Shown here: in pieces, positions 1 through 8,033 of the stretch
Numbering within the stretch: position 1 is the stretch's first letter
How the letters are laid out: the number at the start of each line of letters is the position of its first letter
Assembly (NCBI RefSeq): GCF_013004065.1
Contig: NZ_CP053084.1
Location: 930,001 to 994,000 of the forward strand
Length of the DNA stretch: 64,000 bases
Direction of reading: 5' to 3'
DNA from: Limnobacter sp. SAORIC-580
Lineage (GTDB): Bacteria; Pseudomonadota; Gammaproteobacteria; Burkholderiales; Burkholderiaceae_B
The notes under the pieces: model-generated
Databases searched by the model: none
What the model was told of the DNA's origin: nothing
Seen by the model: only the letters and a program-made list of their open reading frames with translations
Position numbers and translations under genes: made by a program

Positions 1-2
1 AG

Positions 3-647
3 AATTTTTCAAGCCGTATTGTGGCTGGCAAACGCACCGCTGATTTGATGCGCGAGCGTTGCCCCACCTGCATTGACAACTTTTCCGAAAGAATGGGAAG
101 CGATTCTGTAAAAGGCACGGAGTCCCTGGTTCCGGGCCGTATTTTACGAACCAAGACAGGTCACCTGGGTTTGCTGCACAACGATTGGGTGCCCTGGAAA
201 TTTCGCTTCTACAACGATCTGGAAACCGAAGAGGCGTTGGTGTTGCGCAATCAGGAACTGAAATTGTGGTGGGTAGGCTCGGCTGTTCAAAACAGGGACA
301 TTCCCGATTTGTACGATGGCAATGTGGTGGAGCGAATCAATTTTTTGGGTCGCTTGAAGGCGCGAATGGCGGCAGATGACACAGTATTGACTTCATTTGG
401 CGTTTTGGGCCGCGACTGGATAGAACGCAACCTGAACTACTTTGTGCGTGTTCAACAAGCAGTATTGTATGGGCTTGAGGATGGTGTCAGTGAGGTGGAG
501 CTGATTGAGCAGATTAGTGCGCAAATTGGTGAGTTTAAAAACATTGTTTATGTTCAAACCGACCCCAACGTGAATGCCAAAGCACTTGAAACACACCAGT
601 TGAACATTCAACGCATTTTCCGCCAAACAGAGCCATTTGCTTTTTAG
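3..647 (+). CDS. Hypothetical protein, 5'-truncated by window edge
   Basis: The reading frame is open to the left edge of the window, so the true start lies outside; a GTG at 21 is only the first in-frame start-type codon visible. The visible 214 residues contain a CPTC motif near the N-terminal end and no obvious membrane segment in the visible part. I do not recognise the family. The gene lies 86 nt upstream of a MotA/TolQ/ExbB-type channel gene and shares its direction, so it may belong to the same operon. Function unknown. Confidence 0.6.
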   Translation, partial: NFSSRIVAGKRTADLMRERCPTCIDNFSERMGSDSVKGTESLVPGRILRTKTGHLGLLHNDWVPWKFRFYNDLETEEALVLRNQELKLWWVGSAVQNRDIPDLYDGNVVERINFLGRLKARMAADDTVLTSFGVLGRDWIERNLNYFVRVQQAVLYGLEDGVSEVELIEQISAQIGEFKNIVYVQTDPNVNAKALETHQLNIQRIFRQTEPFAF

Positions 648-733
648 AGCCTCTGCTGGAATGTAGCTTGCTAGTAGTCTTTTGAACTGTTGCAAACTGG
701 GACAGGCAAATAACAACACAGGGACTACTTGCA

Positions 734-1384
734 TTGACTACCAACAAAACACACACCCTGTTTTTACTGTGGGTGTTGCTGATCAGCCTTACTGGCTTTG
801 GCCTGTACATGACTTGGCACAAAGGCCTTTTTCAATGGATTATCCTGACTGACAACACCCGTATTTGTGTGGTGATCGTGCTGGCATTTGTTGTGGGCAG
901 TGCCCTTGCAGGCTGGCGAAGCATTTATTTGAGTAGGCAGACCCAGTATTTTGAGCAAATTCGTGGTGGTTTCTCCGACTTCAAACTGGGTCAATCCATT
1001 TGCCACGATTACCTCACTCATCCCCTGGCACATCCTAGCGAAGGTCAATTGATGGCTGAGGTGATGGCAGAACGCGCGCGCGGTACGCACCAGGTGGGCT
1101 GGTTTGTCACGGGGCTTATGATCAAGTTGGGTTTGTTGGGTACCGTGGTTGGTTTCATCATGATGCTCAGTAGCCTGGAAGGTTTGGAGCAGCTTGATAT
1201 TTCGGACATCAAGACTTTGATGCAGCAAATGACCCAGGGCATGGGTGTGGCCATGAACACCACCTTGGTGGGTTTGATTGGCAGCATTTTGTTGGGTGTA
1301 CAGTTTTTGATGCTGGATCGCCACGCCGACAAACTGATAGCAGCCACTGTGGACTATGCACACCGAAACGTGAAAGCGAGCTGA
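734..1384 (+). CDS. MotA/TolQ/ExbB-family proton channel subunit
   Basis: This 216-residue membrane protein has hydrophobic segments at about residues 7-25, 44-62, 125-145 and 172-192. The last two flank a cytoplasmic-type stretch, and the pair GLMIKLGLLGTVVGF / GVAMNTTLVGLIGS is the hallmark of the MotA/TolQ/ExbB family. Such proteins form the pentameric stator that passes ions across the inner membrane to drive work in the periplasm. The start used is TTG at 734; no ATG or GTG is available close by and no strong ribosome-binding site is visible, so the start is uncertain. The gene is followed after 5 nt by a one-helix ExbD/MotB-like partner, which supports a two-protein motor. It does not sit next to tonB, tolA or a flagellar gene, so its client is unknown. 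Confidence 0.75.
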   Translation: MTTNKTHTLFLLWVLLISLTGFGLYMTWHKGLFQWIILTDNTRICVVIVLAFVVGSALAGWRSIYLSRQTQYFEQIRGGFSDFKLGQSICHDYLTHPLAHPSEGQLMAEVMAERARGTHQVGWFVTGLMIKLGLLGTVVGFIMMLSSLEGLEQLDISDIKTLMQQMTQGMGVAMNTTLVGLIGSILLGVQFLMLDRHADKLIAATVDYAHRNVKAS

Positions 1385-1389
1385 GCAGC

Positions 1390-1998
1390 ATGCCGCTTTT
1401 CAATCACAAGCCAGACTTTGAGCTGGACCCGTTCACCGACCTGATTTTCAACGCCTTGTTGATTTTCACTTTTCTGTTTCTGATGGCCTTGTTGCTGCTG
1501 AACCCGCCTGCCAAAAGCGGAATTATTGATCCCAAGGCCGAGTTTTTGGTGACGGTAAGCTGGCCAGACAACGACCCCAACGACATTGATGTGTGGGCCG
1601 CCGGACCCGCTGGAGCGCAGGTGTGGTTTATGCGCCCCCAAGACGGCTTGTTGCACCTGGACCGGGACGACCGCGGCCTGGCCAACGACACGCAGGAGAT
1701 TGAAGGGCAGGTGTTTGTGAACCCCCTGAACCAGGAGGTGTTGACCATTCGGGGTCGTCCTCCCGGGGAGTACGTGGTCAACGTGCACTACTACAAAACC
1801 GAAAACAAATTGCCAGTGCCAGTGAACGTTTATGTTGCAGAGGTAAACCCGAAATTGAAAGTGTTGCATTACTCCACAGTCAACCTGCAGCAAGAGGGCG
1901 ATGAAGCCACTGCGGTTCGGTTCACGATTGATGCAAATGGCACGGTGAGCAACATCAATCAACTTGAAAAATCTTTGGTGAAGGCAGACGGAAAATGA
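1390..1998 (+). CDS. ExbD/MotB-like stator partner with DUF2135-like periplasmic domain
   Basis: The 202-residue protein has a short cytoplasmic N-terminus, one transmembrane helix at about residues 17-38 preceded by an acidic DPFTDLIFN motif, and a periplasmic remainder. The Asp just before the helix is where ExbD, TolR and MotB carry the essential proton-binding Asp. The periplasmic part is not the usual TolR or OmpA-like domain. It contains VSWPDNDPNDIDVW, a later LDRDDRG and PPGEYVVNVHYY, a pattern that resembles the DUF2135/YfaP-like beta-sandwich (W..D..DiDv..P.G ... pGtY.v.v.yy). It lies 5 nt after the channel gene and overlaps the next gene by 4 nt, so the products are probably stoichiometric. 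Assignment of the beta domain is by eye and needs a profile search. Confidence 0.6.
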   Translation: MPLFNHKPDFELDPFTDLIFNALLIFTFLFLMALLLLNPPAKSGIIDPKAEFLVTVSWPDNDPNDIDVWAAGPAGAQVWFMRPQDGLLHLDRDDRGLANDTQEIEGQVFVNPLNQEVLTIRGRPPGEYVVNVHYYKTENKLPVPVNVYVAEVNPKLKVLHYSTVNLQQEGDEATAVRFTIDANGTVSNINQLEKSLVKADGK

Positions 1999-2510
1999 AT
2001 GAAGTGTTGGTGGGTTTGGGCATAGCCTATATTTTTCTGGCGGCGCTGTTGCTGTTGGCCCTGGTGTATGGCCGAATGAGCTGGACAATCAAGCTGGTTC
2101 TGATTGTGGTGTCAGTGGGCTTTTATTGGGTCAGTTACATCAACTGGCAAAATGCACAGGGTTGGCCCAGTCAGGCTGATCTGCCCAAGCGGTTTTTGTT
2201 TTACGCGGTGGTGGTGGAAGAACCCGACAAAACAGAAGGCATCAAGGGACGCCTGTTTGTGTGGGCCAGCGACCTGGCCAATGACAGGCCTTCAGACACA
2301 CCGCGCGCCTATGTGTTGCCGTACGACAAAGAGTTGCATGTAAAGCTGGATGCTGCGCAGCGCCAGATGCGCAATGGCAATTTGCAAATAGGGGAAGTGG
2401 GTGGCGAATTGTTCGACCCACAGGCCACACGTGACAACACGCGAATTGCAGACAAGAAAATTGATCTGGAATTCACGGATTTGCCCGATCCCCAGCTGCC
2501 GGAGAAGTAA
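1995..2510 (+). CDS. Hypothetical two-helix inner-membrane protein
   Basis: The 171-residue product begins with two closely spaced hydrophobic helices (about residues 5-25 and 30-48), followed by a soluble domain of about 120 residues that is probably periplasmic or cytoplasmic depending on topology. I do not recognise the soluble domain. The ATG overlaps the stop of the preceding ExbD-like gene by 4 nt (ATGA) and the next gene begins 3 nt after its stop, so it is embedded in the proton-channel operon and is likely to work with it. No catalytic motif is apparent. Confidence 0.6.
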   Translation: MNEVLVGLGIAYIFLAALLLLALVYGRMSWTIKLVLIVVSVGFYWVSYINWQNAQGWPSQADLPKRFLFYAVVVEEPDKTEGIKGRLFVWASDLANDRPSDTPRAYVLPYDKELHVKLDAAQRQMRNGNLQIGEVGGELFDPQATRDNTRIADKKIDLEFTDLPDPQLPEK

Positions 2511-2513
2511 GCC

Positions 2514-3227
2514 ATGTTGAAAATTTTGAGTGTGGCCGTTTTAGCGCTGGGTCTGGCTGCCTGTTCCAAAGTGGGTGGGGGTGAATACTTTCCGCTGGAT
2601 GAAGGCTTGCAGTGGCACTACAAACTCGATTTTGTGATGCCCGATGGCAAGAACAAAAAAGACTTGATGATTCGCAGCATGGGGCAGTCCAGTTTCAAAA
2701 CGGAGGACGATGAAATCCAGGGCATGGTGCGTCGAACTTCGGATGGTACGGACTACCTGGTTCAGGAACGGGAAGACGGCTTTTACCGTGTCGGGAAACG
2801 TGTCATTGTTCAAACCAAGCCGCAGGCTGATAAAGCACCACGTCTGATACTGCCCAAAGGCCGAAACCTGCGGGTGGGTTACACCTGGACGATGGACACC
2901 AGCCCATATGTGGCGCACTGGATGCCACCCTTCATTGAGGCGAACGCCAGTATCAAGCCATTTGACATGGTGTATGAAATCGCATCGCTGGATGACACCG
3001 TGGAAACGCCTGCGGGTGTGTTCCAGAAATGTGTGCGCGTGGACGGCATGGGCAAAATGGTGTTTTATGCCGACGCCAGTGCGGGTTATCAGGAAATTCT
3101 GATTAACCACAGTGAATGGTATGCGCCCGGTGTGGGGCTGGTGAAACTGGAGCGCGATGAGCCTTTGGACACCAGCATCATGAAAGGGGGCAAAGTGACC
3201 ATGGTGCTCAGCAGTTTCATGGATTAA
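2514..3227 (+). CDS. Outer-membrane-type lipoprotein of the proton-channel operon
   Basis: The 237-residue product starts with a lipoprotein signal peptide ending in the lipobox LAAC at residues 14-17. The next residue after the Cys is Ser, consistent with sorting to the outer membrane. The mature part opens with YFPLDEGLQWHY, a motif seen in many uncharacterised periplasmic proteins that read as a stand-alone beta domain. A good ribosome-binding site (GGAGAAG) lies in the end of the preceding gene. As the last gene of the operon it could be the envelope client of the energised complex. No enzymatic motif was found. Confidence 0.65.
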   Translation: MLKILSVAVLALGLAACSKVGGGEYFPLDEGLQWHYKLDFVMPDGKNKKDLMIRSMGQSSFKTEDDEIQGMVRRTSDGTDYLVQEREDGFYRVGKRVIVQTKPQADKAPRLILPKGRNLRVGYTWTMDTSPYVAHWMPPFIEANASIKPFDMVYEIASLDDTVETPAGVFQKCVRVDGMGKMVFYADASAGYQEILINHSEWYAPGVGLVKLERDEPLDTSIMKGGKVTMVLSSFMD

Positions 3228-3230
3228 GTG

Positions 3231-3770
3231 TTACTTGTTGAACAACCCTTCAAGCACCTGGTCGCAAAAGCGTTTGCGTTTGTCACCGTTGCCCGTGACA
3301 GTGCAATGTTCAATCAAGACCTGGTCACCTACAAGGCTATGCGATTCTACGCGATCGGCATAAAGAAGAATTTCTTCGGTGTCCAGGCTGAATTTGGAAT
3401 CCAGATCCATCTGGTTTAAATCGGGTCTGCGCCAGTGCACAGTGAACAGTGGCTGGTTCTGAAACACTTCGCCTTTCTGGTTCTGAAGTTCCGTCACCGC
3501 TTGTACCGACAGCATGGGGTGGCTGTTGAACTCTTGCGGGTAGTGGCGTTTCATTTCCCGCATGATGTTGTAAGCGTCGGTTGCGAACAGGGTCACAATT
3601 CGATTGCGCGTGACAAAAGTCAGTTGCTCAGTATTCAATCCACGAATTTCCACAATATTGCCGTTGGCCATTTTGTCCATGGAATCGGGTGGGGGCGGGC
3701 TGCAGGCCGCAATCAGGGCCGCACAGGCCAGCAGTGTGGCGTGTTTGACATGGCGCAACGTGGGGCGCAT
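3231..3770 (-). CDS. Lipoprotein of unknown function
   Basis: I chose the ATG at 3770 over an upstream in-frame start at 3827 because a GGAG ribosome-binding site sits about 10 nt before it and because it gives a compact lipoprotein signal (lipobox IAAC at residues 20-23, then SPPPPDS). The mature protein is about 157 residues with no recognised domain and two further Cys residues near the C-terminus. It lies 62 nt downstream of a TetR regulator gene on the same strand and could be read through from it. It converges tail to tail with the proton-channel operon, with 3 nt between the stop codons. Confidence 0.65.
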   Translation of the reverse strand: MRPTLRHVKHATLLACAALIAACSPPPPDSMDKMANGNIVEIRGLNTEQLTFVTRNRIVTLFATDAYNIMREMKRHYPQEFNSHPMLSVQAVTELQNQKGEVFQNQPLFTVHWRRPDLNQMDLDSKFSLDTEEILLYADRVESHSLVGDQVLIEHCTVTGNGDKRKRFCDQVLEGLFNK

Positions 3771-3832
3771 TCGTGGTCTCCAGTGTCGTGTTGTTGTGCC
3801 AGCAGTATAGGGGGTAAATGTTGTCACCGGGC

Positions 3833-4441
3833 TTACATAGAGCCCAGTTCCCTTTCCACATAATGCCCAGCCATATCGGCCAGACCCCTGGCGAGGTCAT
3901 CGAAAGTAAAGCCTGGGTTGGGGTGGTTCAAGTACCGAATCATGGTGGCGATGCCACTGTTGATGAAAATGTAAGTCATGGTTTGAAGATTGTTCAGCCG
4001 CAAAATTTCCGGGTGCTTGATGGCATGCTGGATAAACAGGTCGGCCAGTGCCCGGTATATGGGGCCGAAAGGCACATGCTTTTCCATCAAGGCCGATTCT
4101 CGGGCGCAACGCAGGTACAGTTCATCGTCTTTTTTCAGGAATTCAGCGGTCTGGGCAATCAATTCATACACTGCATCGCGCAGTGAAAGCCGAACAACGT
4201 TTGTTGTGGCCCCCTGAATTACCCCAACCAGCTCTTTGGAAAAGCGCTCGCCCATGGCGCTGAAAATCGCCTCCTTGTTTTCGAAATATTCATAAATCGA
4301 GCCAACACCTACACCGGCATATTCTGCAATTTGTCGCGTGGTTGCGCCTTCTGCGCCATGTTTGGCCAGTGCAATGAAGGCACCTTGAACAATGGTTTCC
4401 ACCGTGTTTTGGGAGCGAATTTGTTTGGGTTTTCTGGTCAT
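3833..4441 (-). CDS. TetR/AcrR-family transcriptional regulator
   Basis: The N-terminal third is a typical TetR DNA-binding domain: TRQIAEYAGVGVGSIYEYF followed by ENKEAIF, at about residues 35-62. The ligand-binding part contains many apolar residues, as in regulators that sense acyl chains or other hydrophobic ligands. I chose the ATG at 4441, giving 202 residues, because the product then begins MTRKPKQIRSQ as is usual for the family; a start at 4468 would place extra residues over the operator. The gene is divergent from the SDR/di-iron/monooxygenase operon and very probably represses it and itself through the palindromes at 4462-4501. Confidence 0.85.
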   Translation of the reverse strand: MTRKPKQIRSQNTVETIVQGAFIALAKHGAEGATTRQIAEYAGVGVGSIYEYFENKEAIFSAMGERFSKELVGVIQGATTNVVRLSLRDAVYELIAQTAEFLKKDDELYLRCARESALMEKHVPFGPIYRALADLFIQHAIKHPEILRLNNLQTMTYIFINSGIATMIRYLNHPNPGFTFDDLARGLADMAGHYVERELGSM

Positions 4442-4461
4442 GAATAAATCCGAATTGAATC

Positions 4462-4479
4462 CGAACAAACGTTCGTTTT
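4462..4479. promoter_or_regulatory. Candidate operator 1: AAACG-TT-CGTTT inverted repeat
   Basis: The stretch CGAACAAACGTTCGTTTT contains a perfect AAACG-N2-CGTTT inverted repeat at 4467-4478, overlapping a second repeat CGAAC-N4-GTTCG at 4462-4475. It lies in the 93-nt space between the divergent TetR and SDR genes, where TetR operators are expected. A related CAAACGTTTG palindrome occurs at 44469-44478 before an alpha/beta hydrolase gene. Confidence 0.55.
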
Positions 4480-4483
4480 AATA

Positions 4484-4501
4484 TGACATTGTTCAATGTC
4501 A
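4484..4501. promoter_or_regulatory. Candidate operator 2: perfect 18-bp palindrome TGACATTG-TT-CAATGTCA
   Basis: Two perfect 8-bp arms are separated by TT. The site lies 34 nt before the SDR start codon and 43 nt before the TetR start codon, in the divergent promoter. Its length and symmetry suit a homodimeric repressor such as the adjacent TetR protein. Whether this palindrome or the AAACG-type repeat next to it is the TetR site cannot be decided from sequence alone. Confidence 0.55.
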
Positions 4502-4534
4502 CGGTCGCGCTGTCAAGCGCAATAGGATTTACAC

Positions 4535-5422
4535 ATGTTCGGGAAAAAAATTACCAAGGGTGCGAATGCAGTGGTCACCGGCGCTGGCAGTGGTATCGGC
4601 CGTGCCTTCGCGCTTGAAATAGTTCGCAGGGGGGGCCGTGTAGTGTGCGCCGACATTAGCCTGGAACGCGCGCAGGAGACCGTGGAAATGATCATGGACC
4701 AAGTGGCTGGCAAGCTGAAGAACGCTGACCTGGTGTTTGTACCGCAGGCCTGGGCCGTGAAATGCGATGTCAGCAAGCTAAAGGACGTAGAAGCGCTGGC
4801 CTTGCAAGCCGAGGAAATTTTTGGTGGAACCGAGGACAACACCGCCATTGATTTGGTGGTGAATAACGCAGGTGTGGGCGCGGGTGGCAAACCGATTGGT
4901 GAAACCACGATTGAAGACTGGAAGTGGACCATCGGCGTGAACCTGTGGGGTGTTATTCACGGTTGCCACGTATTTGCGCCACGTTTGCGTAAAAAGGGTG
5001 CTGTAAAAAAGTGCGGCATCGTCAACGTAGCGTCCACGGCCAGCTTTGCTGCTGCACCGCTGATGAGTGCCTACAACGTGACCAAGGCCGGTGCTTTGGC
5101 ATTGACTGAAACGCTTGCTTCCGAGATGGCTGGCACTGGCGTGAATGTGACCGCACTGTGCCCCACCTTTGTGAAAACCAATATTACGAAAGATGGCCGG
5201 ATTGATGCCGCGTCGAACCAATTGGCCAACAAGCTGATGGAGTGGACCGGCGTGTCTGCCGACGGCGTGGTGAAAGAAACATTGAATGCATTGGACAAGG
5301 GGCAGCTGTATGTGTTGCCCCAGCTGGATGCCCGCATGATTTGGCGCATGAAGCGCTTGATGCCCCGCAGTTACACGCGCGGTGCTGGTTTATTGGCCCG
5401 TGTGGCCGCAAAAGCTTTTTAA
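4535..5422 (+). CDS. Short-chain dehydrogenase/reductase (SDR)
   Basis: The 295-residue enzyme is a classical SDR. It has the nucleotide-binding TGAGSGIG at residues 15-22, NNAG at 110-113, a catalytic Ser near 167-170 and the YNVTK active-site motif with Tyr180 and Lys184. It should oxidise or reduce an alcohol/ketone pair with NAD(P). It is the first gene of a three-gene operon with a di-iron ferritin-like protein and a Baeyer-Villiger-like monooxygenase, so a natural reading is that it makes the ketone or aldehyde on which the monooxygenase acts. The substrate is unknown. Divergent TetR control is likely. Confidence 0.88.
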   Translation: MFGKKITKGANAVVTGAGSGIGRAFALEIVRRGGRVVCADISLERAQETVEMIMDQVAGKLKNADLVFVPQAWAVKCDVSKLKDVEALALQAEEIFGGTEDNTAIDLVVNNAGVGAGGKPIGETTIEDWKWTIGVNLWGVIHGCHVFAPRLRKKGAVKKCGIVNVASTASFAAAPLMSAYNVTKAGALALTETLASEMAGTGVNVTALCPTFVKTNITKDGRIDAASNQLANKLMEWTGVSADGVVKETLNALDKGQLYVLPQLDARMIWRMKRLMPRSYTRGAGLLARVAAKAF

Positions 5423-5434
5423 GGAGTACACAAA

Positions 5435-6361
5435 ATGCCTCAACTCGATCTGGAAAAAACACTGCGCCGCATCAAGGAGAATCAATGGGCTTTGGCCGAC
5501 ATTGATTGGGATGCGCCTGGCCGCGAGATGATCACTGAAGAACAGTGGCCCAAACTGAAGGCCTTCATGGCCGACCTGACCTGGATTGAACACATTGGTG
5601 CGCGCGGCTTTGCGGCCATGGCCAAAAAAGCCCCGAACGATACTTTGAAAGAAATTTACACTTGGTTTCATGCAGAAGAACAGCGCCATGCCAATGCCGA
5701 GCTGGCTTTGATGCAGCGTTGGGGCATGCTTGAAGAAGGTGAGATTCCAGAGCCGAATATCAACCTTCGCTTGACCATTGAATGGCTGGACAAGTACAGC
5801 GACGACATGCCCTTGAGCGTTTTGGGCAGTGTAATTCCCATGCTGGAAGTGACGCTGGATGGCGCACTGTGCAAGTTCCTGCTGGATGAGGTGAAAGACC
5901 CTGTTTGTCATGAAGTGTTCAAGAAGATTAATGCCGATGAGGCCCGTCATTTGGGTGTGGATTTCCATGTGCTTGAAATGATGGGTCATGGCCCAATGTA
6001 CCGCCTGGCTTTGGAATCAATTGCCACGGCCATCAACCCCAAACTGCTGTTGGGTGTTGCAGTGTATTTCCCTTTGTTGAATCGCATGCGCGACAACATT
6101 GTGACCATGGGTTTGAAGGAAGAAAAACTGTACGAGGCCATGGCCAAATTTGAAAAATACGGTGGTGAAACGCCTGAGGGCCGACGCAACCCCTGGTATC
6201 AGGTGATGCGCCTGCATGGAAAATGGGTGATTGATCGCAAAAACCGTTTTTACCATGTACCCGTGGATGCAGCCGTGAAGGCCTCCAATTACATCCCGAA
6301 AAGCTGGTTGCCCGAAGTACCAAGCTGGGTGAACAAACTGACTTGGCACACCACGGCTTGA
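5435..6361 (+). CDS. Ferritin-like di-iron protein (metal-dependent hydrolase/oxygenase-like)
   Basis: The 308-residue protein is helical and keeps every ligand of a carboxylate-bridged di-iron site: Glu52, the ExxH pair Glu82/His85, Glu138 and the second ExxH pair Glu169/His172. The GGAG-type ribosome-binding site in AAGGAGTACACAAA precedes the ATG. Di-iron proteins of this fold activate oxygen, for example to hydroxylate or desaturate a substrate, but the sequence does not give the substrate. The gene lies 12 nt after the SDR gene and 3 nt before the flavin monooxygenase gene, so the three are surely co-transcribed and probably act on one compound. Confidence 0.75.
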   Translation: MPQLDLEKTLRRIKENQWALADIDWDAPGREMITEEQWPKLKAFMADLTWIEHIGARGFAAMAKKAPNDTLKEIYTWFHAEEQRHANAELALMQRWGMLEEGEIPEPNINLRLTIEWLDKYSDDMPLSVLGSVIPMLEVTLDGALCKFLLDEVKDPVCHEVFKKINADEARHLGVDFHVLEMMGHGPMYRLALESIATAINPKLLLGVAVYFPLLNRMRDNIVTMGLKEEKLYEAMAKFEKYGGETPEGRRNPWYQVMRLHGKWVIDRKNRFYHVPVDAAVKASNYIPKSWLPEVPSWVNKLTWHTTA

Positions 6362-6364
6362 ACA

Positions 6365-7954
6365 ATGCGAGAAACCACAATGACGATTGAAATTAGAAAG
6401 CCTGCGAAGGCACTGAAAGGCACCACTGCTGCGCGTACTACCGTGCACCGCAGTTCAAGCAAAAGTGCTGCCGAAAAAAGTGGCGAGCATGTGTACGACA
6501 CCTTGATTATTGGTGCTGGTTTCGCAGGTTTGGGCACTGCGATCAAACTTCGCGAAGCGGGTGTACACAATGTGGCCATTCTGGAGCGAGCCGCTGAGGT
6601 GGGCGGCACTTGGCGCGACAACCAATACCCCGGAGCAGCCTGTGACATTCCGTCGAATCTGTACAGCTTTTCCTTTGCGCCGAACCCCAACTGGTCTCGC
6701 AGCTATTCCGGCAGCCAGGAAATTCTGGCTTATGTGCACAGCCTGGTGAATGATTTTGGTTTGGAGAAACTGATTCAATATCAGCAAAATGTAACGCGAG
6801 TCGAGCTGGACGATGCGCAAGGGCTGTGGATGATTCACACTGACGGCGGTCGAGTGTGGAAAGGCAAAACCGTGATCATGGCCAGCGGTCCTTTGGCCAA
6901 TGCCAGTTTCCCAAAAATTCGGGGCATTGAGAACTTCAAGGGCAAGAAAATTCACAGCGCGCAATGGGATCATGATTACGACTTCACCGGCAAGCGTGTG
7001 GCGGTGGTTGGCACCGGTGCCAGCGCCATTCAAATCATTCCCGAGCTGGTGAAGAAAGTCGACAAGCTGAAAGTATTTCAGCGCACGCCAGCGTGGGTCA
7101 TGCCGCGTCCCGATTTCTCAACCTCTGAGTTGAGTAAAAAACTGTTCACAAAATTACCCTTTACGCAAAAGGCGATTCGCGAAGCCTTGTACTGGACTCA
7201 TGAAAGTATGGCCCTGGCCGTGATCTGGAGCTCGCCGGTGACACGCCTTGGCGAACGTTTGGGGCAGGCCTTTTTGAAATCACAAGTGCCTGACCCCTGG
7301 ATGCGCAGGCAATTGAAACCCGATTACAAATTGGGTTGCAAGCGTATTTTGGTGAGTAACGATTACTACCCGGCCTTGCAAAAAGAAAATTGCGAACTGA
7401 TTACCTGGCCGATTGCCAATATTGTGGAGCAGGGCATTCGCACTTCGGAAGGCATTGAACACCGCGTGGATTGTATTGTGTTTGCCACTGGTTTTGATGT
7501 GCCGAAAAGTGGCACACCTTATCCAATACTGGGTGTGGGTGGTCGCGAATTGGCCAAGGAATGGCAGCGCGGTGCGCAGGCTTACAAAAGCATCAATGTG
7601 AGCGGCTATCCCAACCTGTACATCATGTTTGGACCCAACAGTGGCCCTGGTCACAATTCGGCACTGGTGTACATGGAGCAGCAAATCGCTTACGCGGTGA
7701 AAGGCATTCGCACCATTCTGGATTCCAACTTGAAAATGCTGGATGTAAAGCCTGATGTGCAGGCCAAACACAATGCCAACATACAAAAGCGCCTGGCAAA
7801 AACCAACTGGAACTCCGGTTGCAAAAGCTGGTACCTGACCGAGGATGGTTTCAACGCCACCATGTTCCCCGGTTTTGCTACGCAATATGCAGCGCAAATG
7901 TCAAAGTTTGATGTGAAGGCCTACAGGCAGGTGAAAGCAGACGTAACCGCCTGA
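6365..7954 (+). CDS. Flavin-containing monooxygenase, Baeyer-Villiger type
   Basis: The protein has two dinucleotide-binding motifs, GAGFAG at residues 50-55 for FAD and GTGASA at 216-221 for NADPH. Between them FKGKKIHSAQW at 191-201 is a slightly altered form of the Baeyer-Villiger signature FxGxxxHxxxW. These enzymes insert oxygen next to a carbonyl and yield an ester or lactone. Two ATG codons, at 6365 and 6380, can start it; the second gives MTIEIRKPAK. Its product ester would need a hydrolase; an alpha/beta hydrolase at 44.5 kb carries a related promoter motif. A clear terminator follows at 7988. Substrate unknown. Confidence 0.85.
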   Translation: MRETTMTIEIRKPAKALKGTTAARTTVHRSSSKSAAEKSGEHVYDTLIIGAGFAGLGTAIKLREAGVHNVAILERAAEVGGTWRDNQYPGAACDIPSNLYSFSFAPNPNWSRSYSGSQEILAYVHSLVNDFGLEKLIQYQQNVTRVELDDAQGLWMIHTDGGRVWKGKTVIMASGPLANASFPKIRGIENFKGKKIHSAQWDHDYDFTGKRVAVVGTGASAIQIIPELVKKVDKLKVFQRTPAWVMPRPDFSTSELSKKLFTKLPFTQKAIREALYWTHESMALAVIWSSPVTRLGERLGQAFLKSQVPDPWMRRQLKPDYKLGCKRILVSNDYYPALQKENCELITWPIANIVEQGIRTSEGIEHRVDCIVFATGFDVPKSGTPYPILGVGGRELAKEWQRGAQAYKSINVSGYPNLYIMFGPNSGPGHNSALVYMEQQIAYAVKGIRTILDSNLKMLDVKPDVQAKHNANIQKRLAKTNWNSGCKSWYLTEDGFNATMFPGFATQYAAQMSKFDVKAYRQVKADVTA

Positions 7955-7987
7955 GGCTTTGTTAATCAAGGTAGTGGGAGTAGTGCC

Positions 7988-8023
7988 GCCCCCAGTGACT
8001 CGTGACGGTCCTGGGGGCTTTTT
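7988..8023 (+). terminator. Rho-independent terminator of the SDR/di-iron/monooxygenase operon
   Basis: GCCCCCAG at 7988-7995 pairs perfectly with CTGGGGGC at 8011-8018 across a 15-nt loop and is followed at once by five T. It begins 34 nt after the monooxygenase stop codon. Confidence 0.85.
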
Positions 8024-8033
8024 AATTCAATGC

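Noticed and set aside
734..3227. Zorya-type anti-phage system (ZorA/ZorB-like channel pair)
   Set aside because: The partner protein lacks an OmpA-like peptidoglycan-binding domain and no helicase or nuclease gene accompanies the pair within the window.
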